From: Gammaproteobacteria bacterium HGW-Gammaproteobacteria-15
GTDB taxonomy: Bacteria; Pseudomonadota; Gammaproteobacteria; Enterobacterales; Alteromonadaceae
Reading direction: 5' to 3'
Assembly: GCA_002840125.1 (NCBI GenBank)
Contig: PGZF01000001.1
Location: 1,183,237-1,247,236, forward strand
Length of the DNA: 64,000 bases
Part shown: positions 44,395-53,593 of the stretch, in pieces
How the letters are laid out: the number at the start of each line of letters is the position of its first letter
How positions within the stretch are numbered: the first letter of the stretch is position 1
The notes under the pieces: model-generated
Told to the model about the DNA's origin: nothing
Databases searched by the model: none
Seen by the model: only the letters and a program-made list of their open reading frames with translations
Translations under genes and position numbers: made by a program

Positions 44395-44937
44395 GCAGCA
44401 TACCCAGCAACATAGTCTGCAAACGGGCTATGTTGCTGCGCACTGGCTGATAAGGAACTCCCAGCCTTACTAGATACCTGAAAGCCGCGCAATCTAACTC
44501 CAAAAATTAGGGTTGGTGATACTCGTAGTTGATTAAATAAAAAAACGCACAGAGCATATTGTCGGAGATTTTATAAGAGTCCTCAGAGTAAGCCTCGAAA
44601 GTAGTGCATTTGTGCAGAAATCTGAAGCAGTTTACAAGCAGCATTAGCCTACCTTAAAAACAAAGTTTGAAGTGAGTTCGCTCATTATTTCCTTGATTGC
44701 TGAGTTCGTACTAATTCAAAAACCGCCCAAAAAACTTTCAGGCATAGGGTTCAAACTGGAACTAGATCTTGTACCGAGAGAAAGAGCTTATTGCTCAATA
44801 AGTCTTGCTGGCATCGGCTAGAAAATCACTTTTAAATTATCAGAGCGATAACATTGTGAAACTCAAAACGTTTCCTTCATGCTACATTCCCACTATCAAA
44901 ACATATTATCACTTACATTAAAATTGGAGATGCTCCG
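44395..44937. other. 543-bp gene-poor left flank of the island
   Basis: No gene is supported here. The composition changes: it is clearly AT-richer than the preceding operon. A strong hairpin (next entry) lies just after the sugar operon. No tRNA or convincing attachment site was seen. The last 40 bases include GGAG eight bases before the next ATG (44938). Confidence 0.5.
44405..44438 (+). terminator. Hairpin after the sugar-oxidation operon
   Basis: cagcaacatag (44405-44415) pairs perfectly with ctatgttgctg (44428-44438) over 11 bp, loop 12 nt. It lies 11 bases after the last stop codon. No U-run follows, so it may be a processing or stability hairpin rather than a full intrinsic terminator. 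Confidence 0.5.
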
Positions 44938-46131
44938 ATGGTGAATAGCAAGCTACTAGACGCACTCCGCTATAAAAGCGAAAGTACTGACCTAGACTTT
45001 AAAAGCGAACAATACCGCTTCGTCGGCGGCAACGATTATGAAAAGTCAGAATTGCTGAAAGACATACTGGCCATGGCAAATGCTTGGCGTGATGGAACTG
45101 CCTACATATTGCTCGGTTTCAAAGACAACCGGCCTCATCTGGCAGAAGTAGTTGGCATCTCAGAAAGCATTGACGACTCTAGATTACAACAATTTGTGAA
45201 TGGCAAGATGAAACCGAAGTTGATATTTCATTATGAAGAGCATCTATATGAAGGTAAGACCATCGGAGTAATCGCAATCCCAAAGCAAAAGCGCCCATTC
45301 TTTATTGCACATCCATACGGCAAGTTGAAGAATAATATCGTGTATGTGCGTCGAGGGAGTAGTACAGAGGAAGCAGAGCCCACTGAGGTCGCTGCAATGG
45401 CACTGGCTGACTCTGCCCGTGGACATGTGCAATTGGAACTTTCCGTTCTTACTCCAGACAACAAGCCCATACCCGAAATTGTTGTGTTGAAGTACTTGAA
45501 CTTCTCTGACAAATTGCCTGACTACGAAAGTCCACCGGAAAGGTTAGGACCGCTTGAAGTTTCGGTTCGCAATCTCATGTGGCTAGACAATCGAGACTTC
45601 TGGCGAGAGTATGCGGAATATGTTCGGGTGAATGCGGCCCTTATCGAAATGAAGTTCATCCTGACAAATCGTTCAGAGATGTTATTGTCGAATGCCAAGT
45701 TAGAGGTATCGGTGAAGCCATTAGAGGGCCAATCTGTCCAGATGCTAGCTGGTATAGATTTGCCAAATAAGCCGAGCAGCCAATGGAGTACCCTGTCGGA
45801 TCATAGTCATAGTTTACCCGACATACTCAACCGGCGAGAGACTCGTTTCATTATCGACGAGGACGGTGCCGACCCTATCTGTCACATTCGATTGGGGTCC
45901 TTGCTTCCGGGTGAAGAAGGTCGGTCACCAGACACCTTAGCCATCGTACCTACCAGCCCCGGAAAACTGCAGTTGCATGTTCGTATCCTTGCAGGTGAAA
46001 TCACTGCGCCTCAAGAATCAATACAATTATTGGAAACAGCAGGAGAGTCGACGTCACTAGATTTCGCCAAACTCGGTGAGATATACGGCCAAGATTTACT
46101 CGCTAAATATCAAGTTAAAGCTGATGAATAA
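44938..46131 (+). CDS. AlbA_2 (Schlafen-type) domain protein of a candidate defence island
   Basis: 397 residues. N-terminal 150 residues match the AlbA_2/Schlafen fold: ESTDLDFKSEQYRFVGG, LLKDILAMANAWRDGTAYIL, LGFKDNR, then IGVIAIPKQKRPFFI and NIVYVRRGSSTEEAEPTEVA. The Y-V-R-x-G-S-S-T ending is characteristic. The C-terminal 240 residues are an unrecognised beta-rich part. AlbA_2 domains occur in transcription regulators and antiphage systems, with DNA or RNA binding. Codon use and base composition differ from the flanking backbone, suggesting transfer. Ribosome site GGAG is present. Only the N-terminal domain is a firm call. Confidence 0.75.
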   Translation: MVNSKLLDALRYKSESTDLDFKSEQYRFVGGNDYEKSELLKDILAMANAWRDGTAYILLGFKDNRPHLAEVVGISESIDDSRLQQFVNGKMKPKLIFHYEEHLYEGKTIGVIAIPKQKRPFFIAHPYGKLKNNIVYVRRGSSTEEAEPTEVAAMALADSARGHVQLELSVLTPDNKPIPEIVVLKYLNFSDKLPDYESPPERLGPLEVSVRNLMWLDNRDFWREYAEYVRVNAALIEMKFILTNRSEMLLSNAKLEVSVKPLEGQSVQMLAGIDLPNKPSSQWSTLSDHSHSLPDILNRRETRFIIDEDGADPICHIRLGSLLPGEEGRSPDTLAIVPTSPGKLQLHVRILAGEITAPQESIQLLETAGESTSLDFAKLGEIYGQDLLAKYQVKADE

Positions 46132-46233
46132 GAACAGTGGTGCTACCAACGTTAGCAAGCGGGCAGTATCAAGATCGACGGGATTCATGATAGTACCAGA
46201 ATGCCATCGGCTGAGTGGAACCCCCAAGGCTAC

Positions 46234-46377
46234 TCACTCCCTGTCGGCAAAGTTGTAAATCGATTCAACTGCTACAGCGTTAATCAGCTCTTTATACATG
46301 GCAAGCACCCCGAGGATCACCTGTGTATCGTTCGGTAAACGTTTGAAATGAATGTCAATCCCGACATACAATTTCGT
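46234..46377 (-). pseudogene. IS110-family transposase N-terminal remnant
   Basis: The minus-strand frame reads T-KLYVGIDIH, then FKRLPNDTQVILGVLAMYKE and LINAVAVESIYN, before diverging to FADRE and a stop. KLYVGIDxH, RLPND and VVESxYN are successive blocks of the IS110-type transposase N-terminus. The section between IDIH and FKRLPND is shorter than usual, and everything after YN is gone. The expected start codon reads ACG, six bases after GGAGG-C, suggesting a decayed ATG. A clear relic, not functional. Confidence 0.7.
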
Positions 46378-46442
46378 ACGGCCTCCTTATAAATAGTTTT
46401 TTTCGACGTCAATCAAAAAATAGCTATTTACTCGGAGGCCGT
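46378..46442. repeat. Perfect-arm inverted repeat beside the IS110 remnant
   Basis: ACGGCCTCC (46378-46386) pairs with GGAGGCCGT (46434-46442), and TAAATAG (46390-46396) pairs with CTATTTA (46424-46430), both arms separated by three unpaired bases on each side. Inside are a T-run and an A-run. It lies directly upstream of the transposase remnant and 66 bp before the helicase start. It may be the left-end noncoding part of the decayed IS110 element, or a bidirectional terminator. Confidence 0.7.
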
Positions 46443-46507
46443 CTAAGGCCACTTAGGCTAGATGATTAACAGGTTAAAATTAATTTTCGCGACAGAATAA
46501 GGGATGT

Positions 46508-49219
46508 ATGGTTTCGATTCAGGTGGGTGGTGAGGACAAAACCGCGAAGATCAGCGACTGGGCAATTTACTGGAGCGACAAGTACAAAGCCCTGCAACTG
46601 ACCTGCTATTACCCCTCCAAGAAAACCTACACGCGCCCGCTTAGCGACTGCTGTGTTTCACCGAGCCGCGAGTTGGGCGAGATGTTGCTGACCAAGCCCG
46701 GCAGCATGATCGTCACGCCCATTGCCAAAGCGACGATCTACGGCGAGCGATATGCCGTCGTGTACTATCCAGACGCCGACAAGCCCTACGTCTACAAAAT
46801 GGAGGGTATCGATTTTACCGCGCCGACGGCAATGAAGGACGCGCCAGTCTTCCACTATTTCGTGGCTGTGGCGAATGCCCGGCAGGATAGCGCGAGTTCG
46901 ACGAGTGACCGTGAAATCGCCGCCAATGTAGTGCGCCAACTGGAAAAACTGCCTGCCAGTGCCAATACCGCCTTGCACGCCTATTGCACGGCACGGAATG
47001 GCGCGCTGGCAGTGGGCAAAGGCCTGATTTATCCGTTCGGCTTGAACGAGAGCCAGCTTGCGGCGGTCGAGCAGGCCTTCAGCGCCCAAGTCAGCGTGAT
47101 CGAAGGGCCGCCAGGAACCGGCAAGACTCAGACCATCCTCAACATCCTCGCCAATATTCTGCTACGCGGGCAGACGGTGGCAGTGCTATCCAACAACAAT
47201 GCGGCGGTGGAAAATGTCTATGAGAAGCTGGAAAAATGCGGCTTGGGCCACCTGATTGCCAAACTCGGCAACCAGAACAACCGCGAGGATTTCTTCGCCA
47301 ACCTGCCGTCTTGGCCATCGAGCGAGCCAGAGCACGCACCGACTCTGGACGAGATTCAAACCTTGCTGGCCCGCTTGAAGCAGCACTTGCACGATCACAA
47401 TCGGGCGGCGCAACTGCAGGTCGAGCTTGATGAGCTCACTATTGAGCGCTGCCACCTGCAGCAGTGGCAGGCAGACAGCGGCATGCAGGCCGCCGCCTCG
47501 CTGAATAAGTACGGACTGTCGCCGCGCAAGACCACGAAACTGATGGCCTACCTTACCCATCTCGGCGAGCAGCGCATTCGCCTTAAGGATCGCGTCGAGC
47601 TGCTGTTCAACTTCAGGATTTTTCGCGCGAGGCCGTTCGTTCAGGGGGATGCGCGCCTGTCCGTCTTTCATGCCCTGCAGATGCACTACTACGACAAAGC
47701 GTTGCAAGAAAAGGAGGCTGAGCTGCTGGCATGCCGCGAATCGCTGGCACGCGGAAATTTCGAGGCCTTGCTAGAGGCATTGAAGACGGCATCGATGCTC
47801 CATCTGAAGCAGCATCTACAAAATAAGGTGCAGCCATCGTACAGCTTCGATGCCGAGACCTACCGCAAGCAGTTCGATGCTTTCGTCCAGCGTTTCCCGA
47901 TCCTAGGCAGCGGCACGCACTCCATCGTCAATTCGATTGCGCCGGGAGCAATCCTCGACTACGTGATCATCGACGAGGCCTCGTTGCAGGACATCGTGCC
48001 GGGCATTCTGGCACTGGGCTGCGCGAAGAACCTGATCGTTGTCGGTGACAACCGCCAGTTAGCGCACATTCCTGTGGCGCTGGGCCTGCAGGCGCCCGCC
48101 AACGCTTACGATTGCGAGCGCTACAGCCTGCTGGATTCATGCATCGGCGTGTTCAAGGAGAAACTGCCCAGAACTCTGCTGAAAGAGCATTACCGCTGCC
48201 ATCCCAGGATCATTCAGTTCTGCAACCAGCAGTTCTACGACAACGCGCTGGTGCCCATGACCGAAGACAAAGGAGAAGCCCCGCTGCGCCTGGTAGTAAC
48301 CGCAAAGGGTAACCATGCTCGGCAAAACACTAACTTGCGGGAGCTTGATTCCCTGCTAAAGCTGCTCGACGACGAGGGCGAGGCTGTCGGGCTGGATGGC
48401 GAAGGCCGAGGCTTCATCGCGCCGTTCCGGGCACAGGTCAACCTCTCCGGCACGCACCTGCCAGCGGATTTCGTCAAGGACACCGTGCATAAGTTCCAAG
48501 GGCGGGAGTGCGACGAGATCGTTTTTTCTACCGTGCTGGACAAGAAACACTACAACCAGGAGCGCAAGCGCCTGAATTTCGTCGATGACCCGCGCATGAT
48601 CAACGTGGCGGTGTCGCGGGCCAAGCACCGCTTCACTCTGGTGACGGGTGACGAGGTGTTCACCAGCAACAACGGTCACATCGCGGCCTTGATGCGCTAC
48701 GTCGCGTATTATGCGCAAGATGAGCAGATGGTGCGTGCACCCGTAGTGTCGGCGTTCGACCTGCTTTACCGCGAGTATGACCAGTCCCTGGCACGCTTGA
48801 ACGCCCGCTTGCGGTCCAAAGATTCACGTTACAAATCCGAGCAGATAGCGGCGCAACTGCTGCGCGAGGCGCTGTACGATCCGTCGTGCCAGGCGTTGAT
48901 GTGTCACGACCAGGTTAAGCTGGATCAGGTCGCATCACCAAGCAACCCGGATTTGACGCAACGGGAGCGGGCTTTCATGGCGCGTGCCAGTTGCGATTTC
49001 GTGATCTATTTCAAGGTGGGCAAGACCCCGCTGGGGGTGATCGAAGTCGATGGTGGCACCCACGACCGGTCCGATCAGGCGGCGCGGGATGCCTTGAAGA
49101 ACGATATTCTGGCGAAAAGCGGTATTTCCATCCTGCGACTGCGCACCGTCGAGAGTCGCATTGAAGAAAGAATTGCAGACTTTATCGCTCAGTGGGCAAG
49201 CCCAGCGTTCAATGCGTAA
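46508..49219 (+). CDS. SF1 (Upf1/DNA2-like) helicase fused to DUF2726 nuclease-like domain
   Basis: 903 residues. Unknown N-terminal 180 residues, then Q-motif NESQLAAVEQAF, Walker A GPPGTGKTQT, motif Ia VAVLSNNNAAVENV, a coiled insertion, Walker B DYVIIDEAS, VGDNRQLAHIP, motif IV region LLKEHYRCHPRIIQF, and motifs V-VI VHKFQGRECDEIVFSTV and INVAVSRAKHRFTLVTG. The last 150 residues (LDQVASPSNPDLTQRERAFM, CDFVIYFKVGKTPLGVIEVD, GGTHDRSDQAARDALKNDIL) match DUF2726, a restriction-endonuclease-like fold. GC content and codon use are much higher and different from neighbours (for example GCG, CTG, GAC). Likely a nucleic-acid-targeting defence protein; function not proven. Confidence 0.85.
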   Translation: MVSIQVGGEDKTAKISDWAIYWSDKYKALQLTCYYPSKKTYTRPLSDCCVSPSRELGEMLLTKPGSMIVTPIAKATIYGERYAVVYYPDADKPYVYKMEGIDFTAPTAMKDAPVFHYFVAVANARQDSASSTSDREIAANVVRQLEKLPASANTALHAYCTARNGALAVGKGLIYPFGLNESQLAAVEQAFSAQVSVIEGPPGTGKTQTILNILANILLRGQTVAVLSNNNAAVENVYEKLEKCGLGHLIAKLGNQNNREDFFANLPSWPSSEPEHAPTLDEIQTLLARLKQHLHDHNRAAQLQVELDELTIERCHLQQWQADSGMQAAASLNKYGLSPRKTTKLMAYLTHLGEQRIRLKDRVELLFNFRIFRARPFVQGDARLSVFHALQMHYYDKALQEKEAELLACRESLARGNFEALLEALKTASMLHLKQHLQNKVQPSYSFDAETYRKQFDAFVQRFPILGSGTHSIVNSIAPGAILDYVIIDEASLQDIVPGILALGCAKNLIVVGDNRQLAHIPVALGLQAPANAYDCERYSLLDSCIGVFKEKLPRTLLKEHYRCHPRIIQFCNQQFYDNALVPMTEDKGEAPLRLVVTAKGNHARQNTNLRELDSLLKLLDDEGEAVGLDGEGRGFIAPFRAQVNLSGTHLPADFVKDTVHKFQGRECDEIVFSTVLDKKHYNQERKRLNFVDDPRMINVAVSRAKHRFTLVTGDEVFTSNNGHIAALMRYVAYYAQDEQMVRAPVVSAFDLLYREYDQSLARLNARLRSKDSRYKSEQIAAQLLREALYDPSCQALMCHDQVKLDQVASPSNPDLTQRERAFMARASCDFVIYFKVGKTPLGVIEVDGGTHDRSDQAARDALKNDILAKSGISILRLRTVESRIEERIADFIAQWASPAFNA

Positions 49220-49645
49220 TCAGGCGAGATACTGCGCCACATGGCGTCTGCTCTCGCCATCATCCAGGCACAGATCTCCGAAGCACGCGTTATCACCACT
49301 GATGAAGAACCGAGCCCCCACATACGGATGGCAATCAGATAAATTAATGTTTTGTCTGCTCCCTAGCCCACGACATGAAAGCAATACCCACAACTTGTTT
49401 GAGTAACCACTTTCCATACACCTGAGCAAATACCCGGTATTTAGCCATTATCCAAGTCAACGACATCTTGGATATTAATAAGACACAGAGTTAATTTAGA
49501 TTTATTTAAATAGTCGTAGCCAGGCTACGATAATTACAACTTTTCTAAATATCCACTGCCTGTACCTAACGATCACACGCACTAAAAACTTCTGTTATAA
49601 TCCACGGCTTTATCATCGCTAATGGCCGCGGATAAGAACATTTGT
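49220..49645. promoter_or_regulatory. Region between helicase and mutS with three inverted repeats and mutS promoter
   Basis: 426 bp without a supported gene. Three inverted repeats lie close together: AAATAC-CCG-GTATTT (49428-49442), TATCCAAG ... CTTGGATA (49449-49474) and TCGTAGCC-A-GGCTACGA (49514-49530). An extended -10 TGTTATAAT sits at 49593-49601, about 45 bp before the mutS start. Short reading frames here look non-coding. Confidence 0.55.
49593..49601 (+). promoter_or_regulatory. Extended -10 promoter element of mutS
   Basis: TGTTATAAT fits TG-N-TATAAT exactly. No good -35 is seen at 17 bp, as is usual for extended -10 promoters. It lies about 45 bp upstream of the mutS start used here. 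Confidence 0.6.
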
Positions 49646-52207
49646 ATGACTACTATTAAAGACCTGTCTACCCACACGCCCATGATGCAGCAGTACCTGG
49701 GGTTAAAAAGTGAACACCCTGACATTCTGCTGTTTTACCGTATGGGTGACTTTTACGAACTGTTTTACGACGATGCCAAACGCGCAGCAGCACTGCTGGA
49801 TATATCCCTGACCAAACGTGGCCAAAGCGCCGGTACACCGATCCCGATGGCAGGTGTGCCCTATCATGCAGTAGAAAATTATTTAGCCCGCTTAGTACAG
49901 CTGGGTGAATCAGTGGCGATTTGTGAGCAAATTGGCGACCCGGCTACCAGCAAAGGCCCGGTTGAGCGCAAAGTAGTGCGCATTGTCACCCCTGGTACGG
50001 TTACCGATGAAGCCCTGCTAAATGAGCGGCAGGACAATTTACTGTGTGCTATCAGCAAGTTGCGCGGCCAATACGGCCTGGCTCAGCTGGATTTAAGCAG
50101 CGGCCGTTTTTTGCTGAATCAGGTAGACAACATAGACGATTTAACCGCGCTGTTGCAGCGTTTAAACCCGGCAGAGTTGCTGTATCCGGAAGATTTCGCC
50201 GACAGTTATCTGGTAGAAAAACGCAAAGGCGCACGCCGCCGTCCGGTGTGGGAATTTGAGCTGGCTACCGCTAAGCGTTTACTGTGCCAGCAGTTTGCTA
50301 CTAAAGACTTGCTTAGCTTTGGTGTAGATGAAGCACCGGTAGCATTAATGGCCGCCGGTTGCATAATGCAGTATGTTAAAGACACCCAACGCGCCGCCCT
50401 GCCGCATATCCGTGCGGTGGCGTTGGAACGCTCACAGGACAATATTGTGCTCGACGCCGCCACCCGGCGTAATCTGGAATTAACGCAAAACTTAGCCGGC
50501 AACTACGAACATACGCTGGCTGCCGTGCTGGACCGCAGCCAGACAGCGATGGGATCGCGCCAGCTAAAGCGTTGGATCCATGCACCGCTGCGTAATCAGG
50601 CGCAGGTTAATGCCCGGCTGGATGCTGTAACCGAGCTCAATACAGAATATGAGCAGCTGCAACCACTATTAAAACAAATTGGCGATATTGAACGGGTTAT
50701 CGCCCGTTTAGCGCTGCGCAGTGCCCGCCCGCGTGACTTTGCCCGCCTGCGCCAAGCGCTGCAGCAATTGCCGGTATTAGCACCGCAGCTGTCACCGCTT
50801 AGCAGTGCTTTACTGCAACAAATCAGCCAGGCTGCCCAGCCACTGCCGCAGCTATGTACGCTGTTAGAACAGGCTATAGTAGAAACGCCACCGGTACTGA
50901 TCCGTGACGGTGGTGTCATTGCCAGTAGTTACAATGCCGAACTGGACCAATGGCGGGCTTTGGCTACCGGTGCCACCGATTATTTAGAACAACTGGAACA
51001 GCGTGAACGCGAGCGCACCGGTATTGCTTCACTGAAAGTGGGCTTTAACCGTATTCATGGTTATTACATTGAAACCGGCCGCAGCGCCGACACCAAAGTG
51101 CCGCCGGAATATGTACGGCGCCAAACGTTGAAAAACAACGAGCGTTATATTATTCCCGAGCTAAAAGAGTACGAAGACAAAGTACTTGGCAGCCAGAGCA
51201 AAGCCTTAGCGCTGGAAAAACAGCTGTATGAGCAATTATTTGAACTGACCGCGCCCTTTTTAGCCCCGCTACAGCAACTGGCGCAGGCATTGGCCGAGCT
51301 GGATGTGTTATGCACCTTTAGTGAGCGTGCCGACAGCCTGAACTATTGCCGGCCAGAGCTTAGCAGCGAAGCCGGCATAGCATTGCAGCAGGCACGGCAT
51401 CCGGTGGTAGAGCAGGTATTAACCGAACCCTTTATTGCCAACCCGCTGCATTTACACCAGCAACGTCGTATGCTGATGATTACCGGGCCGAATATGGGCG
51501 GTAAATCTACCTATATGCGCCAAACCGCATTGATTGTGCTAATGGCCTATATCGGCTGCTTTGTACCGGCCGACAGTGCCCAAATTGGCCCGATAGACCG
51601 TATTTTCACCCGTATTGGTGCCTCAGATGATCTGGCCTCCGGCCGCTCTACCTTTATGGTTGAGATGACCGAAACTGCCACTATTTTACATCACGCCACC
51701 GAGCACAGCCTGGTGCTGATGGACGAAATTGGCCGTGGTACCAGTACTTACGATGGTTTAAGTTTAGCCTGGGCCTGTGCCGATTATCTGGCAACTAAAA
51801 TTAAAGCCTTAACCTTGTTTGCCACCCATTACTTTGAACTGACTGAACTGGCAGAGCAATTGCCGGGGCTGGCCAATGTGCATCTGGACGCGGTAGAACA
51901 CGGCGACAGCATAGTGTTTATGCACCACGTGCAGGACGGCGCCGCCAGCAAAAGCTTTGGTTTACAGGTAGCCCAGCTGGCCGGTGTGCCCAAAGCCGTT
52001 ATTAAACAGGCGCGGCATAAACTCTCTGAGCTGGAGCAGCACGGCAGCACGGCATCGGTAAAAACAGCGTCAACAGTGATACAACCGCAACTTAGCCTGC
52101 TGGAAACCGAACACCCGGTAGTAGAGCAACTGCGCGATATTAACCCGGATAATTTAACCGCCCGCCAGGCACTGGAGTTGTTGTATCAATTAAAACAACA
52201 ACTGTAG
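49646..52207 (+). CDS. mutS: DNA mismatch repair protein MutS
   Basis: 853 residues from ATG 49646 ([20 protein letters not shown]), equal in length to E. coli MutS; ATG 49622 would add eight unlike residues. Mismatch-reading Phe36-x-Glu38 in [11 protein letters not shown], clamp and lever regions, Walker [25 protein letters not shown], Walker [20 protein letters not shown] and the [19 protein letters not shown] region are all present. A C-terminal tetramer segment ends [17 protein letters not shown]. It recognises mismatches and recruits MutL. Apparently intact. Confidence 0.99.
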   Translation: MTTIKDLSTHTPMMQQYLGLKSEHPDILLFYRMGDFYELFYDDAKRAAALLDISLTKRGQSAGTPIPMAGVPYHAVENYLARLVQLGESVAICEQIGDPATSKGPVERKVVRIVTPGTVTDEALLNERQDNLLCAISKLRGQYGLAQLDLSSGRFLLNQVDNIDDLTALLQRLNPAELLYPEDFADSYLVEKRKGARRRPVWEFELATAKRLLCQQFATKDLLSFGVDEAPVALMAAGCIMQYVKDTQRAALPHIRAVALERSQDNIVLDAATRRNLELTQNLAGNYEHTLAAVLDRSQTAMGSRQLKRWIHAPLRNQAQVNARLDAVTELNTEYEQLQPLLKQIGDIERVIARLALRSARPRDFARLRQALQQLPVLAPQLSPLSSALLQQISQAAQPLPQLCTLLEQAIVETPPVLIRDGGVIASSYNAELDQWRALATGATDYLEQLEQRERERTGIASLKVGFNRIHGYYIETGRSADTKVPPEYVRRQTLKNNERYIIPELKEYEDKVLGSQSKALALEKQLYEQLFELTAPFLAPLQQLAQALAELDVLCTFSERADSLNYCRPELSSEAGIALQQARHPVVEQVLTEPFIANPLHLHQQRRMLMITGPNMGGKSTYMRQTALIVLMAYIGCFVPADSAQIGPIDRIFTRIGASDDLASGRSTFMVEMTETATILHHATEHSLVLMDEIGRGTSTYDGLSLAWACADYLATKIKALTLFATHYFELTELAEQLPGLANVHLDAVEHGDSIVFMHHVQDGAASKSFGLQVAQLAGVPKAVIKQARHKLSELEQHGSTASVKTASTVIQPQLSLLETEHPVVEQLRDINPDNLTARQALELLYQLKQQL

Positions 52208-52228
52208 CTCAGATGTATAACCTAGCCA

Positions 52229-52325
52229 GAATCGGTTTGTTCTAAACTGACCGTTGCAGGCCTGGATGGCCGAATCGAGCCTACAGGGACGTATTCACGG
52301 CGTGTCAGTGTGGACAAACCGGTTC
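52229..52325. repeat. 97-bp inverted-repeat element downstream of mutS
   Basis: The left arm GAATCGGTTTGT (52229-52240) pairs with the right arm ACAAACCGGTTC (52314-52325), one mismatch; inward of these, ACTGAC (52245-52251) pairs with GTCAG(T) near 52305-52309. The interior gcctggatggccgaatcgag, cctacagggacgtattcacg is reminiscent of dispersed intergenic elements I recall from other gammaproteobacteria. No coding potential. It may act as a mutS terminator-like hairpin or REP/MITE-type element. Confidence 0.6.
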
Positions 52326-52365
52326 GGGCAGCCACACCAATCTGCATCCCGTTCACTGTAATTAC

Positions 52366-52402
52366 TTGACAAAAAATGTATACATTTTAAATTAGGTATA
52401 CT
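52366..52402 (+). promoter_or_regulatory. benE-gntR promoter with probable GntR-type operator
   Basis: TTGACA (52366-52371), 16-bp spacer, TAAATT (52388-52393). Within the spacer lies the perfect palindrome ATGTATACAT (52376-52385), and a second GTATAC core at 52396-52401. Palindromes with a TATAC core are typical operators of FadR-subfamily GntR repressors; the cognate regulator is encoded as the second gene of the operon. Confidence 0.65.
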
Positions 52403-52423
52403 TTTTTAAGTTTGGGTTAGCTT

Positions 52424-53593
52424 ATGCGGATTAACGATCTCAGCCTGTCAGCCATAGTAGCAGGGTTTGTTGCGGTACTGGTAGGCTTTGCCAGTTCAGT
52501 GGCCATTGTATTGCAAGCTGCGGCGGCGGCAGGTGCTACTCAGGAGATAATGGCATCCTGGCTGCTCGCGCTGGGTATAGGTATGGCTGCCACCTGTATT
52601 GGTTTGTCCTGGTATTACAAAGCGCCCGTTATTACCGCCTGGTCTACTCCCGGCGCAGCGCTTTTAGCAACCAGCCTGCAAGGCTTAACCATCAACGAAG
52701 CGGTGGGTGTATTTATCTTTACCGCCGCACTTGGCGTTATTATCGGCCTTAGCGGCTGGTTTGATAAATTAACCCGCCTTATTCCATTGCCACTGGCCAG
52801 CGCCATGCTGGCGGGTATTTTGCTGCAGTTTGGCTTAAGTATTTTTACCTCACTGCAAAGCCAGTTATTACTGGTTGGCCTGATGTGCTTAAGCTACTTG
52901 CTGGCCAAACGCTTTATGCCGCGCTATGCCATTTTGTGGGTACTGTTAACAGGACTGCTGTGTGTAGTGGCACAGGGCCAGTTTAATTACAGTGCTGTTA
53001 CGCTAAGTTTAACCACACCGGTATGGGTAACACCGCATTGGTCACTCAGCGCCTTACTCGGTGTTGGCCTGCCACTGTTGCTGGTTACCATGGCATCACA
53101 GAATATCCCCGGTGTTGCGGTGATCCGCACCAGCGGCTATCAAACTCCGGTGTCACCGCTTATCAGCAGCACTGCCCTATCAACCTTACTGCTGGCCCCC
53201 TTGGGCGCTTTTTCCATTAACCTGGCTGCCATTACTGCGGCTATTTGCACCGGCCCTGAAGCACATCCGGACAAAGATAAACGTTATATTGCCGGTATAG
53301 CTGCCGGTGTATTTTACCTGCTGGCAGGTCTGGCCGGAGCCACTGTGGTGGCGCTGTTTGCCGCTTTCCCTAAAGAAATGATTGCTGCACTGGCTGGCCT
53401 GGCGTTACTGGGCACCATTGGTGCGAATCTGGCAGTGGCTACCGCTGAAGGCGAGCACCGCGAAGCGGCTGTCGTTACCCTGTTGGTTACAGCCAGCGGC
53501 GTGGGTTTCTTTGGTGTAGCAGCTGCATTCTGGGGCATTATTGCCGGAGGTTTAACCCTGCTGATAATCAATGGCCTGCGCCGGAGCCACTGA
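52424..53593 (+). CDS. BenE-family membrane transporter (benzoate/H+ symporter family)
   Basis: 389 residues, almost entirely hydrophobic, with about 11-12 transmembrane helices. Features of BenE/YdcO: VAGFVAVLVGFASSVAIVLQ, VITAWSTPGAALL, LIPLPLASAMLAGILLQFGL, VTMASQNIPGVAVIRTSGYQ and AFSINLAAITAAICTGPEAH. BenE proteins import aromatic acids or related compounds with protons; the true substrate is not visible. It overlaps the GntR gene in TGATG, so transporter and regulator are cotranscribed. Confidence 0.9.
   Translation: MRINDLSLSAIVAGFVAVLVGFASSVAIVLQAAAAAGATQEIMASWLLALGIGMAATCIGLSWYYKAPVITAWSTPGAALLATSLQGLTINEAVGVFIFTAALGVIIGLSGWFDKLTRLIPLPLASAMLAGILLQFGLSIFTSLQSQLLLVGLMCLSYLLAKRFMPRYAILWVLLTGLLCVVAQGQFNYSAVTLSLTTPVWVTPHWSLSALLGVGLPLLLVTMASQNIPGVAVIRTSGYQTPVSPLISSTALSTLLLAPLGAFSINLAAITAAICTGPEAHPDKDKRYIAGIAAGVFYLLAGLAGATVVALFAAFPKEMIAALAGLALLGTIGANLAVATAEGEHREAAVVTLLVTASGVGFFGVAAAFWGIIAGGLTLLIINGLRRSH

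Larger units (their letters stand above)
46132..46507. other. Intergenic region holding IS remnant and repeat
   Basis: 376 bp between the AlbA_2 and helicase genes. It contains the IS110 relic (46234-46377) and the inverted repeat (46378-46442). The part 46132-46233 has no convincing gene. AAGGG four bases before ATG 46508 is the helicase ribosome site. Confidence 0.6.

Noticed and set aside
44395..44937. tRNA or attachment site at the island edge
   Set aside because: No cloverleaf-like sequence and no convincing direct repeat shared with 49220-49645 was found by eye.
46132..46233. A further gene fragment after the AlbA_2 stop
   Set aside because: Both strands give only short interrupted frames without recognised motifs.
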